A stretch of 64,000 nucleotides of DNA, taken from Hortaea werneckii (taxonomy: Eukaryota; Ascomycota; Dothideomycetes; Mycosphaerellales; Teratosphaeriaceae). The stretch's first letter is position 1. Each line of letters starts with the position of its first letter. Positions 44,069 through 56,322 of the stretch are shown one piece after another. The notes under the pieces are model-generated. The model was given only the letters and a program-made list of their open reading frames with translations, made no database searches and was not told where the DNA came from. Both the position numbers and the translations under genes were made by a program. The DNA lies in assembly GCA_037044905.1 (NCBI GenBank), contig JBAOKB010000048.1, forward strand, positions 124,001 to 188,000, in the 5' to 3' direction.

Positions 44069-46859
44069 TTATGCCTCAAACGGTCTCTTGCGCTGTCTGC
44101 CAGTGTAGTCTAGTGTTGTTGGAAGGTGTTGGATGGGAGTAGGGCGAGGTTGGTGCAATTGGGTCAGGGACCTCGCCGTCGGCGCAAAGGGATTGCCCCA
44201 GCCAGGGAGGGCTGCGATGGCGATGCGAATAGGAAGGCCTGGACGGGTTCTCGTCAGCAATGTCGCCTCGGACGATGTAGTGCGATGAATATGAAGAGGG
44301 ATAGCGGGTCTTGCGAAGTCTTTGTCACAATAACAAGCGCCGAACTAGTCGGTGGAGCAGCTGACATGCCCATCGCACCGAAGGCGGCGATGAGCGGATA
44401 TGGCCAGGAGGGCGGGGGCTATGCATGATGTCTTCCACTCACCTAGGATCGCCTCGACTCCGACAAGGCCTCTGATGGTCAGGAGATGCCTTTGATGGCC
44501 TGTCTGCCTCTCACCTCGCTGCCGCCGCAGCCGATGAGCTCACCAGATCCACCGGGGGCGACAATGCCACCTGGAAGTGTAGATGGAGCGAAAAGCTGGA
44601 CGAACGAGTTGTGGGAGGAAAGCTTTGGGTCTGATGAATCACTGCGATGGCCAGACGAGTGCAGTGTGGTACTGGGAGGAAGGTTGGGAGAGGAGTAACC
44701 TGCAGCCAAAGACAAGCAGCGAAGCGGAGACGACCCGCACGATTTCAGAGGACAGCATCATGCCGCACTTGGGTCACTTGCACATCAATTCCACATGGGC
44801 AGGCCATTCAAGACAATCAATTCTCACATGATGTAGCCTACGCTTCGATTGATCACTATGTACTATATACGGAAGCGCTTGAGATTGAGATATATACGCT
44901 CGCGTGGGATTGCGAGAGAAGGTCCACATATGTGTGTGTGAGGTAATCCAGCAAAGCCATTGACAAAAAGAGAGGAGGTGAAGAACACACAGCGGACAAC
45001 GACACCCGATTTGCACATCAACACACTCCCAACCAGCATGGTCAAGTCCGTCCACCACGGTGTGCGAGTGGGTGACGGAGGCCGCTTGTGTTGAATAGGT
45101 GTGGCATGCGTAAGTTGTATCTAGAACATGGCCCCACCGCAAGATGCCTAGCGCTCGACCTGATTGGCGCGCAATCGACTGCGCCAGAACATGCGGCTGC
45201 CCACTCCTCCTACGAGAACGTGCGGTCACTTGGCCATGCACGAGAGGAGACTGGCGAGGAAAATAGAAGCGCCGCTTTCCTGCCACTATGGTCTCACTGC
45301 TCAACTGCTCGCGATGGGTAATATGGTGCTAGACAAACAAAAAGCCTCCACGGCGGCACAGGCTTTGGGCCATGTGCGACGGTGACCATTTCTACTTCTG
45401 CTTCAGTACGCAAAGCAAGGTGCGCCTTGTCGGTGCCTGTGTACCACATGGGCAGTCGCTTAGTCTCTGATACATTGTAGCCGACGAGTATGGACCTTGT
45501 CTCGCACGGTAAATAAGTCAGAAGTCGGAGAGTCACGCAGGAGCGCGTATGCGCCGTAAGTCAGCGACTTCGCTCGCTTTCCTCTGGTGCTTGCGCAGAC
45601 AGTGCCGGTCCCTTTCGTCACGAATGCTGCTACTGCGCCTACTAGGCCGCGGATGCGCCTGTGTCGCGAGCCAGATAGGGCGAGAGAGAGAAAAAAAGAG
45701 GACCCCACACAGTAGTAGCACCGGAATGCCTTTCCCCAGCTCCTGCGCGATAGTCGGGAGGGGCTTTTTTCATGCACCTCGTGCTCGGAATCTGGGCGGG
45801 CGAAGTTTCATAGACCGAGAGTCAAAAGCGATTGGTAGGCTGGCTGACGCTCTTCGCGCATCCTCTGCCGAGGGAAGTGGGTTTTCTGTCAGCGCACGAG
45901 TTTCATAGCTTCGCGACTACGATGGAAGATGCGACAGAGTGGAGGAGAGTGGCAGAATGGGAGGAAGAGAAGTTGAGAAAGAGAGCTGGTCAAGAAGATG
46001 TGAACAATGCAACCTGATAGTGAGCAGATCACGTGCGGCGCGATGATGTGGCGTCGATTTGAGTTCACAGGCGCGTCTTGGAAGATTGTCACCGTTGAAG
46101 AGGCAGCTTAGCAGACGGGGAGTCAATAAGATGAACATAGTATTTTGCCGGGGTTCCAAGGCCTCACGCAGGATTCTGAGGGTGGTCGGTGAGGAATATA
46201 GGGGAGCAAGGAAATTTGGTCGTTGAAATTCTCATTTGGGTGGACGTGTTGAAAGCTCGGGTAAACAGACGGATGACGCACGAGCAGCGGGCGAGATGCA
46301 GCGATGCAGGGCGGGCGGGCGGGCGTGAGGCGGCAGCAAGTCCCGTCGGGCTTCAGGCAGGGCAGCGAGGGCAGGCACTGGGCGGCACTGGACGGCGACG
46401 GGCCGATCCCGCTGCAAGAGCTCCGGCTCCAGTAACCAGCTGCGGCCGTTCTGTTTTGGTGTAAACAGCTGGAGGAAGGTGTGCTTCACGACCTCTTCGC
46501 CCAGCAGGAGACGACTTCACCACCGCACCGCTCTACCACAGCAGCTTTAGCTAGCAGCGATACCCATTCCGCCTCGTGTGAGCGCGTGAATCTCCGCCCG
46601 ACCCTCTCGCCGCTCACTGCCGGCCAATTCAATGCTCAGATAGTGTGAGAGCTAGCTAGCTGTCTCGCGCTGTGCGGCTTCTCGACCTCAGTTCACGCTT
46701 CAGATATCCGGACGAGCACCACGACCACCGCTCCGAATACGCCCACGAATACACCCGAGTTTGGACGCCTTGCGCATTTGACCAGTCACAATACACGCTC
46801 CGTCGGTGCGTCATTGGAGCTCGACACGGTCAGAACATAGCATCACAGGCATCACCAAC
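44069..46859. promoter_or_regulatory. 2.8-kb divergent upstream region, C-terminal-cluster regulator / cyclin B
   Basis: The largest spacer between clearly assigned genes here. Open frames on both strands lack protein character. A four-block GGGC motif sits at 46309-46323. Long upstream regions are typical of fungal regulatory and cell-cycle genes and may contain leader exons. Confidence 0.5.
46309..46323 (+). promoter_or_regulatory. canonical G-quadruplex motif upstream of cyclin B
   Basis: GGGCGGGCGGGCGGG: four G3 blocks with single-base loops, about 540 bp upstream of the first candidate cyclin B start codon. Seen directly; any regulatory role is inference. Confidence 0.6.
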
Positions 46860-48968
46860 ATGGACGCGAAGGTATGCTACTCCTTTCCCCCCAAACACCA
46901 TCTCCCTCCCCCGCCCCGTGCACTTCAGCAGCAGTGGAAAGAGCGACCCCGCGACCTCGTGCCTTTTGCCACCCCACCTTGCTTTTGGCACATGCCGAAA
47001 ATCTTTTCGTCGCGCGAACAACACTTCCTTTTCAACACCATCTTCATCACCCCTCGCCTTGTTGGCACATCACCTCCTTCCTCCGTCCAAATGGAGTTCA
47101 CACTGACCCACCGCCCCGCTCAGCCCCAGAGACCACGCGCCTTGCGTGTGCACGACGAGAACGCGCAGCCGCCGCCAGTCACGGGTAACGTACCACCAGG
47201 TAAGACTTTGCATCATCGGACCAAGTCCACTCCTGCCTTTTCCACTCTATTGCAAGCGGGAGCAGTGCGAGCAGCGAGCAAAAAGGTCCTAGGCGAAGCA
47301 AATGCGAACTTGAAGATAGTGAGGGACGATTCGGAGATTGGCAAGGCGTCACCTGCCAAGGGCGCGGCAGCGCAGGAGCCTGTCAAGCCCCAGCCCACCT
47401 TCGCGCGTCCTGCGCCTCGGCCATTGGCACCGAAGAACCCATCCACCCAGAACATGCCGACGAACACGACAGCCAAGGCGGCAAACAGTACGGCCGCTGC
47501 GGCTGCAAAGGCAGCCATCGCGGCACCGGAGCCGGTCAAGAAAGTGGCCCCGAAGAAGAGCACCAAGGTCCTTAGGGAGGTCCAACCCGGCCGTGATGCC
47601 GAGAATCAGAAGCCAGTCACCACAACCATGCCAGCGCATCAGGCTGTAGCAGCTCCAAAGCCGACGGCTGCTGTCGCCGATAAGCCCACTCCTCCATTTG
47701 TGCGGGAGACCAGGAGGATGCAGAGTATACCTTTACGTGACGAACATGTTGCCCGGCCGCAAGCGCATCCCGCTCCCATTAACCACTCGATTCCTCCAGG
47801 TTTCGTATCGGAGCAAGACTATGTCAACTTCCTCGCCGCACAGAACGCCTCCCACATTCCTCCGCACGCAGCGTACGGAGCTTATCCAGTTGGAGCTCAA
47901 TACGGCTATTCGTACCAGCCTCCCGTCGAGCACTTTTACGATGCTGTGGAAGGCGAAGAGTACTACTATGAGGACAGCTGTCACAGCTACGTCACGCCAG
48001 AGTCCTTCAATATGGTAAGCGAACCCACAGGAGGCGTCACCGAGGTCCTGGAGCCAAAGGTTACAGACAAGACCCTGAAGGAGCTCGAGGCCGCCAGGTG
48101 CTTCGTTGAGGCCACTAGAACACCGGAAGACATTGAAGATGAGGAATGGGACATGTCGATGGTCGCACAATACGGCGACGAGATCTTCAGTTACATGCGC
48201 AACCTCGAGAAGCGCATGGCGCCGAACCCGAGGTACATGGAGCAACAGCAAGAGATCCAATGGTCCATGAGGTCGGTCCTGATCGACTGGGTCATCCAAG
48301 TCCACGGGCGGTTCAACCTCTTGCCCGAGACACTGTTTTTGACTGTCAACTACATCGACCGCTTCCTCTCATGCAAGATTGTCTCGCTCGGCAAGCTGCA
48401 GCTGGTCGGGGCCACGGCCATCTTCGTCGCCGCCAAGTACGAAGAAGTCCAGTGCCCGACCATCAGCGAGATCATCTACATGGTGGACGGCGGATACTCG
48501 GCCGACGAGCTGCTCAAGGCCGAACGCTTCATGCTCAGCATGCTGCAATTCGAGCTTGGCTGGCCTGGTCCCATGAGCTTCCTCCGACGCATCAGCAAGG
48601 CCGACGACTACGATCTCGAGACCCGGACTCTGGCCAAGTACTTCCTCGAAGTCACGCTCATGGACGAGCGGTTCGTCGGCTGCGTGCCGAGCTACCTCGC
48701 CGCCGGCGCCCACTGCATGGCGCGTCTGATGCTGCGTAAAGGCGACTGGGGCTCTGCTCACGTCTTCTACTCCCAGTACACCTACTCGCAGCTGCGCGAC
48801 CTGCTGGCCGCCATGCTCGAGTGCTGCGAGCTGCCGGAGAAGCACCACAATGCCGTGTTCGAGAAGTACATGGACAAGCGGTACAAGAAGGCGGCCAACT
48901 TCGTCGTCATCGAGATGGAGAAGGGTTTCACGGTGCCGGGCGTGACTCGCGGCCCTATCTGGCAGTGA
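46860..48968 (+). CDS. G2/mitotic B-type cyclin (NimE/Clb-like)
   Basis: Regulatory subunit of Cdk1 controlling entry to mitosis. The cyclin box begins about YMRNLEKRMAPNPRYME and contains the MRSVLIDWVIQVH and KYEEVQCP signatures of B cyclins. The C-terminal cyclin fold follows (LAKYFLEVTLMDERFVG, PSYLAAGAHCMARLML). The N-terminal third is basic and Ala/Pro-rich with the D-box-like KKVLGEANAN, and a second KVLREV element. The start is uncertain. ATG 46860 is followed after four codons by a strong donor (GTATGC), so a 12-nt first exon and an intron of about 225 nt ending near 47096 is plausible; otherwise ATG 47091 starts the protein. The pyrimidine-rich sequence between reads poorly as protein. 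Confidence 0.88.
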   Translation: MDAKVCYSFPPKHHLPPPPRALQQQWKERPRDLVPFATPPCFWHMPKIFSSREQHFLFNTIFITPRLVGTSPPSSVQMEFTLTHRPAQPQRPRALRVHDENAQPPPVTGNVPPGKTLHHRTKSTPAFSTLLQAGAVRAASKKVLGEANANLKIVRDDSEIGKASPAKGAAAQEPVKPQPTFARPAPRPLAPKNPSTQNMPTNTTAKAANSTAAAAAKAAIAAPEPVKKVAPKKSTKVLREVQPGRDAENQKPVTTTMPAHQAVAAPKPTAAVADKPTPPFVRETRRMQSIPLRDEHVARPQAHPAPINHSIPPGFVSEQDYVNFLAAQNASHIPPHAAYGAYPVGAQYGYSYQPPVEHFYDAVEGEEYYYEDSCHSYVTPESFNMVSEPTGGVTEVLEPKVTDKTLKELEAARCFVEATRTPEDIEDEEWDMSMVAQYGDEIFSYMRNLEKRMAPNPRYMEQQQEIQWSMRSVLIDWVIQVHGRFNLLPETLFLTVNYIDRFLSCKIVSLGKLQLVGATAIFVAAKYEEVQCPTISEIIYMVDGGYSADELLKAERFMLSMLQFELGWPGPMSFLRRISKADDYDLETRTLAKYFLEVTLMDERFVGCVPSYLAAGAHCMARLMLRKGDWGSAHVFYSQYTYSQLRDLLAAMLECCELPEKHHNAVFEKYMDKRYKKAANFVVIEMEKGFTVPGVTRGPIWQ

Positions 48969-50808
48969 TTTCCATATCGCCAGACAGGACTTCAATGTCC
49001 AACACCGCTTGCAGCATTAGCAGCAGCCCTGCCATCTTCTCACTCACTTCTTTCAAAAAGCAGCCCACGCTCCCTTTCAGCCCACGACCTGGTCCTTGCC
49101 AACCTTGCTTTCGCAGGAGTAGGCATGACCCCTCCGACGGGTCTCCAGAATGGAAGGGAAAGCCATTGGGTTCCGCGTGTTCATTCTTCAGCCGGCGCAT
49201 TTTTCATGGGAAAGCGGAGCATAAGGGGGACCACAAACGACCGAGACGAATAATCAGACGACGATACGACCAACTACCACCATCACCCGACATCCCGTAA
49301 TTATACCCTCGACCTTTGCTGCTGCTTCTCTGAGGCTGAGCGGAAGGAGGTTGATGGGGTGTCCATCTCTCTCTCTCTCTTTCTTTTCTTTTTTTTTCTT
49401 TTTTCTTATACTCTTTCGTAGCATTTCCGCCGGCTCTTTGGAGCGATTCTCTGGGGAGGATGGGATGTTAATGGGTGCGGCGGGATCGGAAAGGGCATAG
49501 GCGTCATGGAGGGGAGGGAGGTGGACGAGGTTAGCATTCTGCGGACGGAGTTGTGGGGTGTTTTCTTAACAGAAAGGAGGAATGAGAGCGGGCAATGAAG
49601 CTACCGACTTCTTCCTCCTCTTCCTCCTCATCCTCCTCCTCCCATCACTCCTATCACTTTGCTGCTGCCAATGCTCGGTGGTGGCGCTACTACATCATAT
49701 ACCTCTCTCAGCAGGAACATTGATGTGGACAGCTGGATTTGGCGGGGTTGGTAATGGGAGGCAGTAGTTGGCAGGAGGGAAGGATCAGCAGGATAGAGAG
49801 AAGCGTTGATTATGTTTTCTTCTTTTTCCTTTCTGCAGCCGACATGGCTCGGCGAGGGCGATACCAAGGGGGGGGGCTGGGCAGCTGGGGTTTTTTCTTC
49901 TTTCTTTCTTAGATCATCGAGAATGCTACTCTCTCCCTCATCGAGAAAAACTGATATCCAAGGCTTCTTTTCTTTCTACTACTACATTGATGGGAAACCA
50001 AAAACTCCAAATCGTGTCCCAAGGCAGGATAATAGATGGATGTCATTGTCATCATCAAGCAAACGAAACCCTAAAAATAGCCTTTTTGCTCCGTGGTTGA
50101 ACCCTTCACCTTGATCCCCACCAGGGCTTTGCTTCTCGGGCCCCGCTTTAAAGTAGATCTCCGGGTTGTCCGCGACCTTCGCGCTTTCGGGCCTTCGAGC
50201 TTGCGCGAGGTGGGATGGTGAAGCGGCAGAGGGGTAGAGCAAACCCTGTACCTGCATGAATGGGAAAAACCAACAGAGTCCACGAGGATGATAGCAACAT
50301 TATTACCACGGGCCGAGAAGATCATGCAATATTCCGTCCTCCGTCGCTGAATGGGAGAGAGAATGTATGGGTGTGTTGATTGTCGTATCTATCATATATT
50401 CGTCTACTCCGAAACGGCCAGGCCCGGTTCCCCTCTCGGCTTATGGAGGGGGGAGGGGAGCAACGAGACCACCGGTCGGCGGGGGATGCAAATACCCATT
50501 TGTGCTTACAGTTGAGCTCTCACACTCTTAGCTTACGGGGATTGCACTGGTTCTTATTACTACATTTAGCTGTAAGGGTAACTTTCTCTCTCTCTCTCTC
50601 TTCTCTCTTTCTTTACACCGCTTTATTTTTCCTGCGTCTCTCTCCCATACTCTCCATCATCATCAATATTTCACTACAACGGACCTATTAGATTGTGAGT
50701 ACTCTGTGGAAGGCTCTCTTCTGCTCTCCTAAAAAGAGAGGTCCCTAATCCAATGCCAACTGAATGCTGATAGTCAACAGTAGCTACAAACCCCACCTAG
50801 CAGCCACC
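48969..50808. other. 1.8-kb spacer downstream of cyclin B
   Basis: No supported gene. Contains CT-rich tracts at 49364-49410 and 50582-50615, typical of fungal promoters and leaders, and the putative leader intron of the following SDR. Confidence 0.5.
50695..50780 (+). other. putative 5' UTR intron of the naphthol-reductase-like gene
   Basis: Donor GTGAGT at 50695, a branch-point-like GCTGATA about 14 nt before the acceptor, and acceptor CAACAG ending at 50780. It is 86 nt long and ends 28 nt before the start codon. Predicted from consensus only. Confidence 0.5.
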
Positions 50809-51880
50809 ATGTCTCAGCAGCCTGTCACCGTCCCCACCGCCTCCCTCCATGGCAAGGTCGCCCTCATCACGGGCGCCGGCCGTGGTATCGGCCGCGGCTG
50901 CGCCATCGAGCTGGGCAAGCGCGGCTGCAGCGTCGTCGTGAACTACGCCAACAGCAAGTCCTCCGCCGACGAAGTATGCCAGGAGATCGAAGCGTCCGGG
51001 TCCGGCGCGAAGGCCGTCTCCATCCAAGCCGACGTGTCCAAGAAAGCCGAGATCGAGCGCCTCTTCCAGGACGCCAAGAAGGCGTTCGGCAAGATCGACA
51101 TCGTCATGAGCAACTCCGGCACGGAATCGTGGGACAAGACGGAGGAGATCACCGAGGAGAAGTTCGACCACGTCTTCAACCTCAATGCGCGCGCCCAGTT
51201 CTTCGTCGGCCAGGCCGCCTGGAAGTACCTGGAGAACAACGGCCGCCTGATCCTGATGAGCTCTATCGCGGCGGGTCTGCTGGGCGTTAGGGATCATGTG
51301 CTGTACAATGCGTCCAAGATGGCGGTTATCGGCATGATTAAGGCGTTCGCGACGGACTTTGGTGTGCGCGGGATCACCGTCAACGGCGTTGCCCCCGGTG
51401 GTATCAAGTCCGACATGTTCACCCAGAACGCATGGCACTACGTAAGTCTTTCGAACTCACACGTCCCGATCTTCCTTTCGCCCTTGCTGGGAGCAAATCT
51501 ATAGATCAGGGGAGGAAAGCCAGAAAAGCGCGGGTTTCAGTCGCCTTCTTGAATTCGGGGCTGACAGTGTGAATCTAGATCCCCGGCGGTACCCCCGAGT
51601 GGCCGGCCGAGAAGATCGAGAACCTCATGGCCGAGCACTGCCCGCTGAAGCGCTGCGCCGTGCCCGAGGACGTCGCCCGCGTCGTTGCTTTCCTGTCGTC
51701 TGAGGACGGCGGCTGGGTCAACGGTAAGTTTTACTCCCCCACATTCCCCCTGACATGAAGACCCAGACAAGGTCCTACGATTTGTGTTTTGTGAGAGAGA
51801 AATCATTTGCTGACGTTTGGTGTCTTTTTTTGCTGCGTATAGGCCAGGTCATCACCATCTCCGGCGGTTCCTCGCAGTAG
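50809..51880 (+). CDS. SDR of the poly-hydroxynaphthalene / versicolorin reductase type
   Basis: Three exons, 50809-51441, 51579-51723 and 51843-51880 (271 residues), with matching phases. Start context CCACCATG is strong. NADPH-binding TGAGRGIGRG begins at residue 21, Tyr166-NAS-Lys170 is the catalytic pair, and VAPGGIKSDM is the typical substrate-loop start. The C-terminus VITISGGSSQ and SSEDGGWVNGQ are strongly like 1,3,6,8-tetrahydroxynaphthalene and versicolorin reductases. These enzymes reduce aromatic polyketide intermediates, for example in DHN-melanin synthesis. No polyketide synthase or scytalone dehydratase neighbours it here, so the substrate is open; the sequence may be a general naphthol or ketone reductase. 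Confidence 0.85.
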
Positions 51881-52517
51881 ATTTTCGATTCGATGATGAC
51901 GATTGCGGCGATACAGCGTTAGCAAGCAAAGGGCTAGTAGGCAAGCTCCCGGCATCGGTTGGTCTGGAATATGGGATACCACAAAAATGGCAGCGCGGGC
52001 AAAACTATAGCCCGATTGGATATGATGGAAATGAAAAACAACATATGAAATATTGGCCAATGATCAGAATGTGTGAAGGTTGCAAGGTGTGTGCGCCTGT
52101 TTTCGTTGTCGACGAGTGCGTGTGCGTGTTTGTCTTCATGTGGGTGGGTGTATGGTGTGCTCTCTCTCTGTGACGGTCCAATATAGAATGAGCTTGTGGT
52201 CGTACAAGCTTGTATGGGTATGATGTCCATGACTCCAGCAAATATGGCAATTGTCCGAACTGTGAACTCGTCCAACCATTTTTTGGTGAAGACAAAAAAT
52301 GTAGATAAGCAGCGAAGCGATAGATGCGGCGCTGATAGGTTTTTATAAAAGGTCCCTAGGTCCGTCTTGCAAAGCACGGGGATTTCGGTGAGCAACCAAC
52401 TTCGTCACACAACCCTAACCCTTCTTCTCACGAACCTCCATCTCCCTTCTGTGACACCTAAATCCTCACGCCACTCACACGAAAGGAAAAGAAAAATAAG
52501 TTGGAAAATAACCAACA
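51881..52517. other. intergenic region
   Basis: No coding signal. An A-rich leader (AAAGGAAAAGAAAAATAAG) precedes the SurE-like gene. Confidence 0.45.
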
Positions 52518-53670
52518 ATGCATATCCTCGTAAGAAACCCCTCGAAAGCGAGACAAGAAAACAAAAAAATCATCTACACCTGAAGTGAAACCCCCAACTG
52601 ACACCCCAAGGCAGGTAACCAACGACGACGGGCCTCCCTCAGTCGAATCATCGCCCTACGTGCTCCCCTTCGTCCGAACGCTCGAAAGCGCCGGCCACAC
52701 GGTGTCCGTGATCCTGCCGGACTCGCAGCGGTCGTGGATCGGGAAGGCGCACATGGTAGGCCAGGACGTGCAGGCGACGCATTACTGGCCGCCGCAGGAG
52801 ACGCCGGAGACGCATTCCTCCTCCTCCGCCTCCTCGTCTAGCGCACCGGACGATGGGAAGACGCCCTGGGTACTGGTGAACTCCACGCCGGCGAGTTGTG
52901 CGCAGTTGGGGTTGAGTCGGTTTTTCTTCCAGGAGAGGGGGGAGGTTGATCTGGTTAGTCTATTCTGCTTGTTTCTTTTGCGTCACGTCTTTCTTTTTCC
53001 CGCTGAAGAGGATGGGAGATGGGGTGGTCTGTTCTAACATGGTTTGCAACAGGTGATTTCTGGACCTAACTACGGACGCAACACGACGGCGGTCTTTGCG
53101 CTGTCGTCCGGCACGCTCGGTGCGGCGTTGGAGGCTTCAGTGTGCGGGTATCGCGCGATCGCGCTGTCGTTCGCCTTCTTCGATCGGCGGAATTTGCCGG
53201 ACGTGGTGGCGGAGAGCTGTCAGCAGGCTTTACGGGTGTGCAGCTGGCTTTCGGCCAACGCTGCATGGGGCGATGGCCGGCTCTATACTGTCAATGTGCC
53301 GCTGCTGAAAGGATGCACGGAGGCAAAGACGGTGTGGACGCGGATGCTGCAGAATGAATGGAAGCAAGGGGCTTGTTTTCAGGAACTCCCTGCCGCTTCG
53401 GCGGTGGATGATGCGTCGACAGAGGAAGCGAAGCTCCGGAAGCAGGAGACGAGGAACGAGAGCGGCACGTCCACCCCGGCGGCAGAATCGTCCAAGTGGC
53501 CTCGGAGACATTTCAAGTGGGCGCCGCGCTTCACGGATGTCTATGAAGCCGTTCAAAGCGCAGGGCCGGGTTCAGACGGATGGGCGGTCAAGGAGGGTCA
53601 GACCTCGATATCTGCTATCAGGGCCAACTTCATGCATACGGAGCCGTATGAGGGAGAAGTCAAGCTGTGA
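52518..53670 (+). CDS. SurE-like 5'/3'-nucleotidase / acid phosphatase
   Basis: Three exons, 52518-52529, 52615-52953 and 53053-53670 (322 residues). Splicing rebuilds the diagnostic N-terminus MHILVTNDDGPPS from a 12-nt first exon; Asp8-Asp9 are the metal-binding pair. The SGPNYGRNT motif after the second intron supplies the further metal-site Asn. The second donor is GTTAGT, a weaker but accepted form. The family hydrolyses phosphomonoesters of nucleotides and is represented in fungi by Pho2-type phosphatases of about this size. A Ser-rich insert (HSSSSASSSS) lies in exon 2 and a charged insert (EEAKLRKQETRNESG) near the C-terminus. Confidence 0.9.
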
Positions 53671-53974
53671 GGGGAAGTTTTGGGAGATACGCCACTGATT
53701 AGACTACGGGGATAGACGATGCCACGAGAACTTGAACTACAGCTCAAATCCTGGTGTGGATTCCATTTTACCTCAACGAGCCGAGGAGTATGTGAAGAGA
53801 AGAGAAGAGAAGAGAGATGCAGTGTGGTGTTGCCGAATCGGGAAGTCGCTACTTCCTTGTCATTGAGAAGAGCTAACAATTCCGCTACTCTTACATCTTC
53901 ACCCACTTCTAGTCCCTGCGATAAGCCAGAGAAACTTGACTTGATCTAGGCCCACTCTGCCGACAACGAGACTC
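53671..53974. other. short intergenic region
   Basis: Contains an AGAAG direct repeat (53800-53815) and otherwise no feature. Confidence 0.4.
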
Positions 53975-55693
53975 ATGGCTGGCTTCGACCGTCCAGCGGC
54001 TGAACAGGCGCAGCCGAAGCGCCCAAGCGAGCGCTCAATCGCATTCGCCGTCTCCATCGTTCTTTCCAAGCCAGAAGGCTTAGGTATCAAAGGTATATGG
54101 GCTTTTTAGTCGTCTGGACTGTCAGTTCTAATCTTTCGACAGAGTACATCCGCCTGCTGCAACAGCATGTTGCGCAAGGTAGCCGGGAACAGGCACTCAG
54201 CTCCGTACACCGCCATCTTGACAGATCATCATGGTGGCGAGGCGAATACGAACGAACAAAGGAGGCCTTGAATGCTGCCCAAGATCAGACAGTAGGTTGA
54301 GGCTCTCTGTGCTGCGAGTTCCCTGCTGACAGGAGTAGGTGGATCTTCAAAGGGAGGTCGAAGTATTGAAGGGCAAGTTGGACACTGCTCGCCTTCTTCC
54401 TAAGCCAACCAAGAAGCGCAAAAAGGTCGATGAAGACGTCGTGCCTGTGCCGAGGGATCCAAAGAGAGCCAGACGAGAAGCGTCACCTCCAAGAAATGCA
54501 CAAAACCCCTATGTCGACGTTGCGAGCGACTGCGCCTTCAGCGAAATAGGCGAGATAGGTAAGTCTTTGCCGACTATAGCTATCAAAAAACTAGCTAATT
54601 CTAAAATGTGACAGGTGATGTTCTCTTGCGCAATCTTTATCAGATTCATGCTGCCATGAAGTCTCACCATAGGAATGACCCAAACATCCTGGCGTGCCAC
54701 CTGGTTCGAGCAGCATCTACATTGCCTCGAGTCATCATGCAGGCTATCTCTGAATGTTTCAAACGACCAGAAGCCGCACTGGATCTGTTAAAGTCGAACC
54801 TCAGGGCCGCCAATCGTGCAGTAACGTCCCTCATATCTGGTCTCAGTCGGTTAAGCAACGCAGCAGATGGAGCCGAAGTCCAAGGACGAGTGATATACGC
54901 CTATGTTCAAATGTTCTCCAACCTCGTCGAAGCACTGGGAGAAGCATCCTCTCGCGAGTTAAGAAAGCCCCTTGCTAGGTCCGAGGAAAGGCCTAGTACC
55001 AGCAAAGGCAAGAAAAAGTCTGAGAATGCAAAGCCAGCCAACCTCAAAGACAAACCCACCTTGAACGCACTTACGAGTTTCCTTTGTGGGATCCTGGACC
55101 TGCTCGATCCCAAAACAGAAGCACACGGCAGCCTTTTCGAAGGTTTCGCTTATGCTGTGCTCAACAAGCTGGGGTCACGATTGTACACTCTCGTCTTCGG
55201 GCATGCACGAGCCTCGACATTAGAAGCTGAAATAGTCAGAGCCAACGCGCCGGAAGAAACCGAAGACTCTTCGCAGACGTCCGTGCCCCATCACGATTGT
55301 CTAGAGCTACAGCAAGCCAAACTCGAAGCGCCGTACCTCATCCACCTCCTCGGACGGGTCATGAATGCAGCGCCCGCACACCTCGGCGCGGTCATAAGCA
55401 CCAAGACAGGTAAACCCAAGCAAGCGAACAACAAGGGCTCGATGAAGGGCGCACTGGCACTCGCAGCGAAGGATCGGCTGCAGAGGACCCTAGTCAATTG
55501 CATGTTCGGAACCGAGGGTGTAGATGCTGTGAGTCCGCTACTGGACTGTCTGAAGATGCCAGCGGCTCCTAGCACGCCGTTACCCATGCCGAAGGTGAAG
55601 GAGGCTGAGGTGCAGGATTGGTTCAAGGAGGAAGTGTGGAGGTTGCTGGGATGGGAAGTTCTTGCTAAAGAGGGGGACTGGGAAGTGATGTGA
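53975..55693 (+). CDS. conserved-looking protein of unknown function with coiled coil and NLS
   Basis: Four exons, 53975-54092, 54143-54291, 54339-54558 and 54615-55693 (521 residues), all GT-AG with compatible phases; introns are 47-56 nt. The N-terminal half has a short helical region (EYIRLLQQHVAQGSREQALSS), then a predicted coiled coil (VDLQREVEVLKGKLDTARL) directly followed by a nuclear-localisation-like KPTKKRKKVDE. The larger C-terminal part is helical throughout (for example DVLLRNLYQIHAAMKSHH, LPRVIMQAISECFKRPEAALDLL) with a KGKKKSENAK linker. It resembles an alpha-solenoid fold. I do not recognise a named family; a nuclear role is inferred from the basic cluster only. Confidence 0.75.
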
Positions 55694-56049
55694 TGCTCGA
55701 TTCGTTTATTGAGATGGGCGTGATTTAGCTATTTCGTTTCTATCTGTCGCAGGCGTTTTGCCCGTGTTGTGTTAAGTCTGTGCCTTCACTACTTACAGCA
55801 TCCTTCCCCGTCGAACGTGTCGATAACCTCCGCTTTTTCCAACCAGAAGCGGTCGAAAACCCTGGCTGGCATTGAAACCGCTTCTGCGCCGCACTCTACT
55901 GGTTTCCTGATGGGAGCAATCATGTCACTCCGCCGGTAGGTAGCGATATCGAGAGCAGCCAGAAACCCCACAGTAGAATTATCAGGCAATTTGTCTCCTC
56001 CCATCGCAAAGTTGAACAAGAGAGAGTCATTAAGGAAGGGCTTCTTCTT
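55694..56049. other. convergent spacer
   Basis: Lies between the unknown coiled-coil gene and URM1. No feature recognised. Confidence 0.4.
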
Positions 56050-56251
56050 TCAACCCCCGTGCAACGTCGAAACGAAAACAATCTCGTCCCGAGACTGCAA
56101 CTCGTACTTCTCCTCCCCTTCGAGCTCCCAATCGGCATCGTTGATTAGGACCAGAACACCTGGACGACTAAGCGAACAAGGCCAATCGTCAGTTGCATCT
56201 CTCCACGCCAAAGAAATCCTCTCCAGAGGAAGTTGAAAAAAAGAAAAGAAA

Positions 56252-56283
<32 letters not shown>

Positions 56284-56322
56284 ACAGAAACAAAATAACG
56301 AAATAACAAAAAAAAAAAAAAA

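Noticed and set aside
44774..45304. 176-residue minus-strand ORF in the cyclin B upstream region
   Set aside because: Composition rich in His, Ser and Cys without domain features; probably a chance open frame in non-coding DNA.
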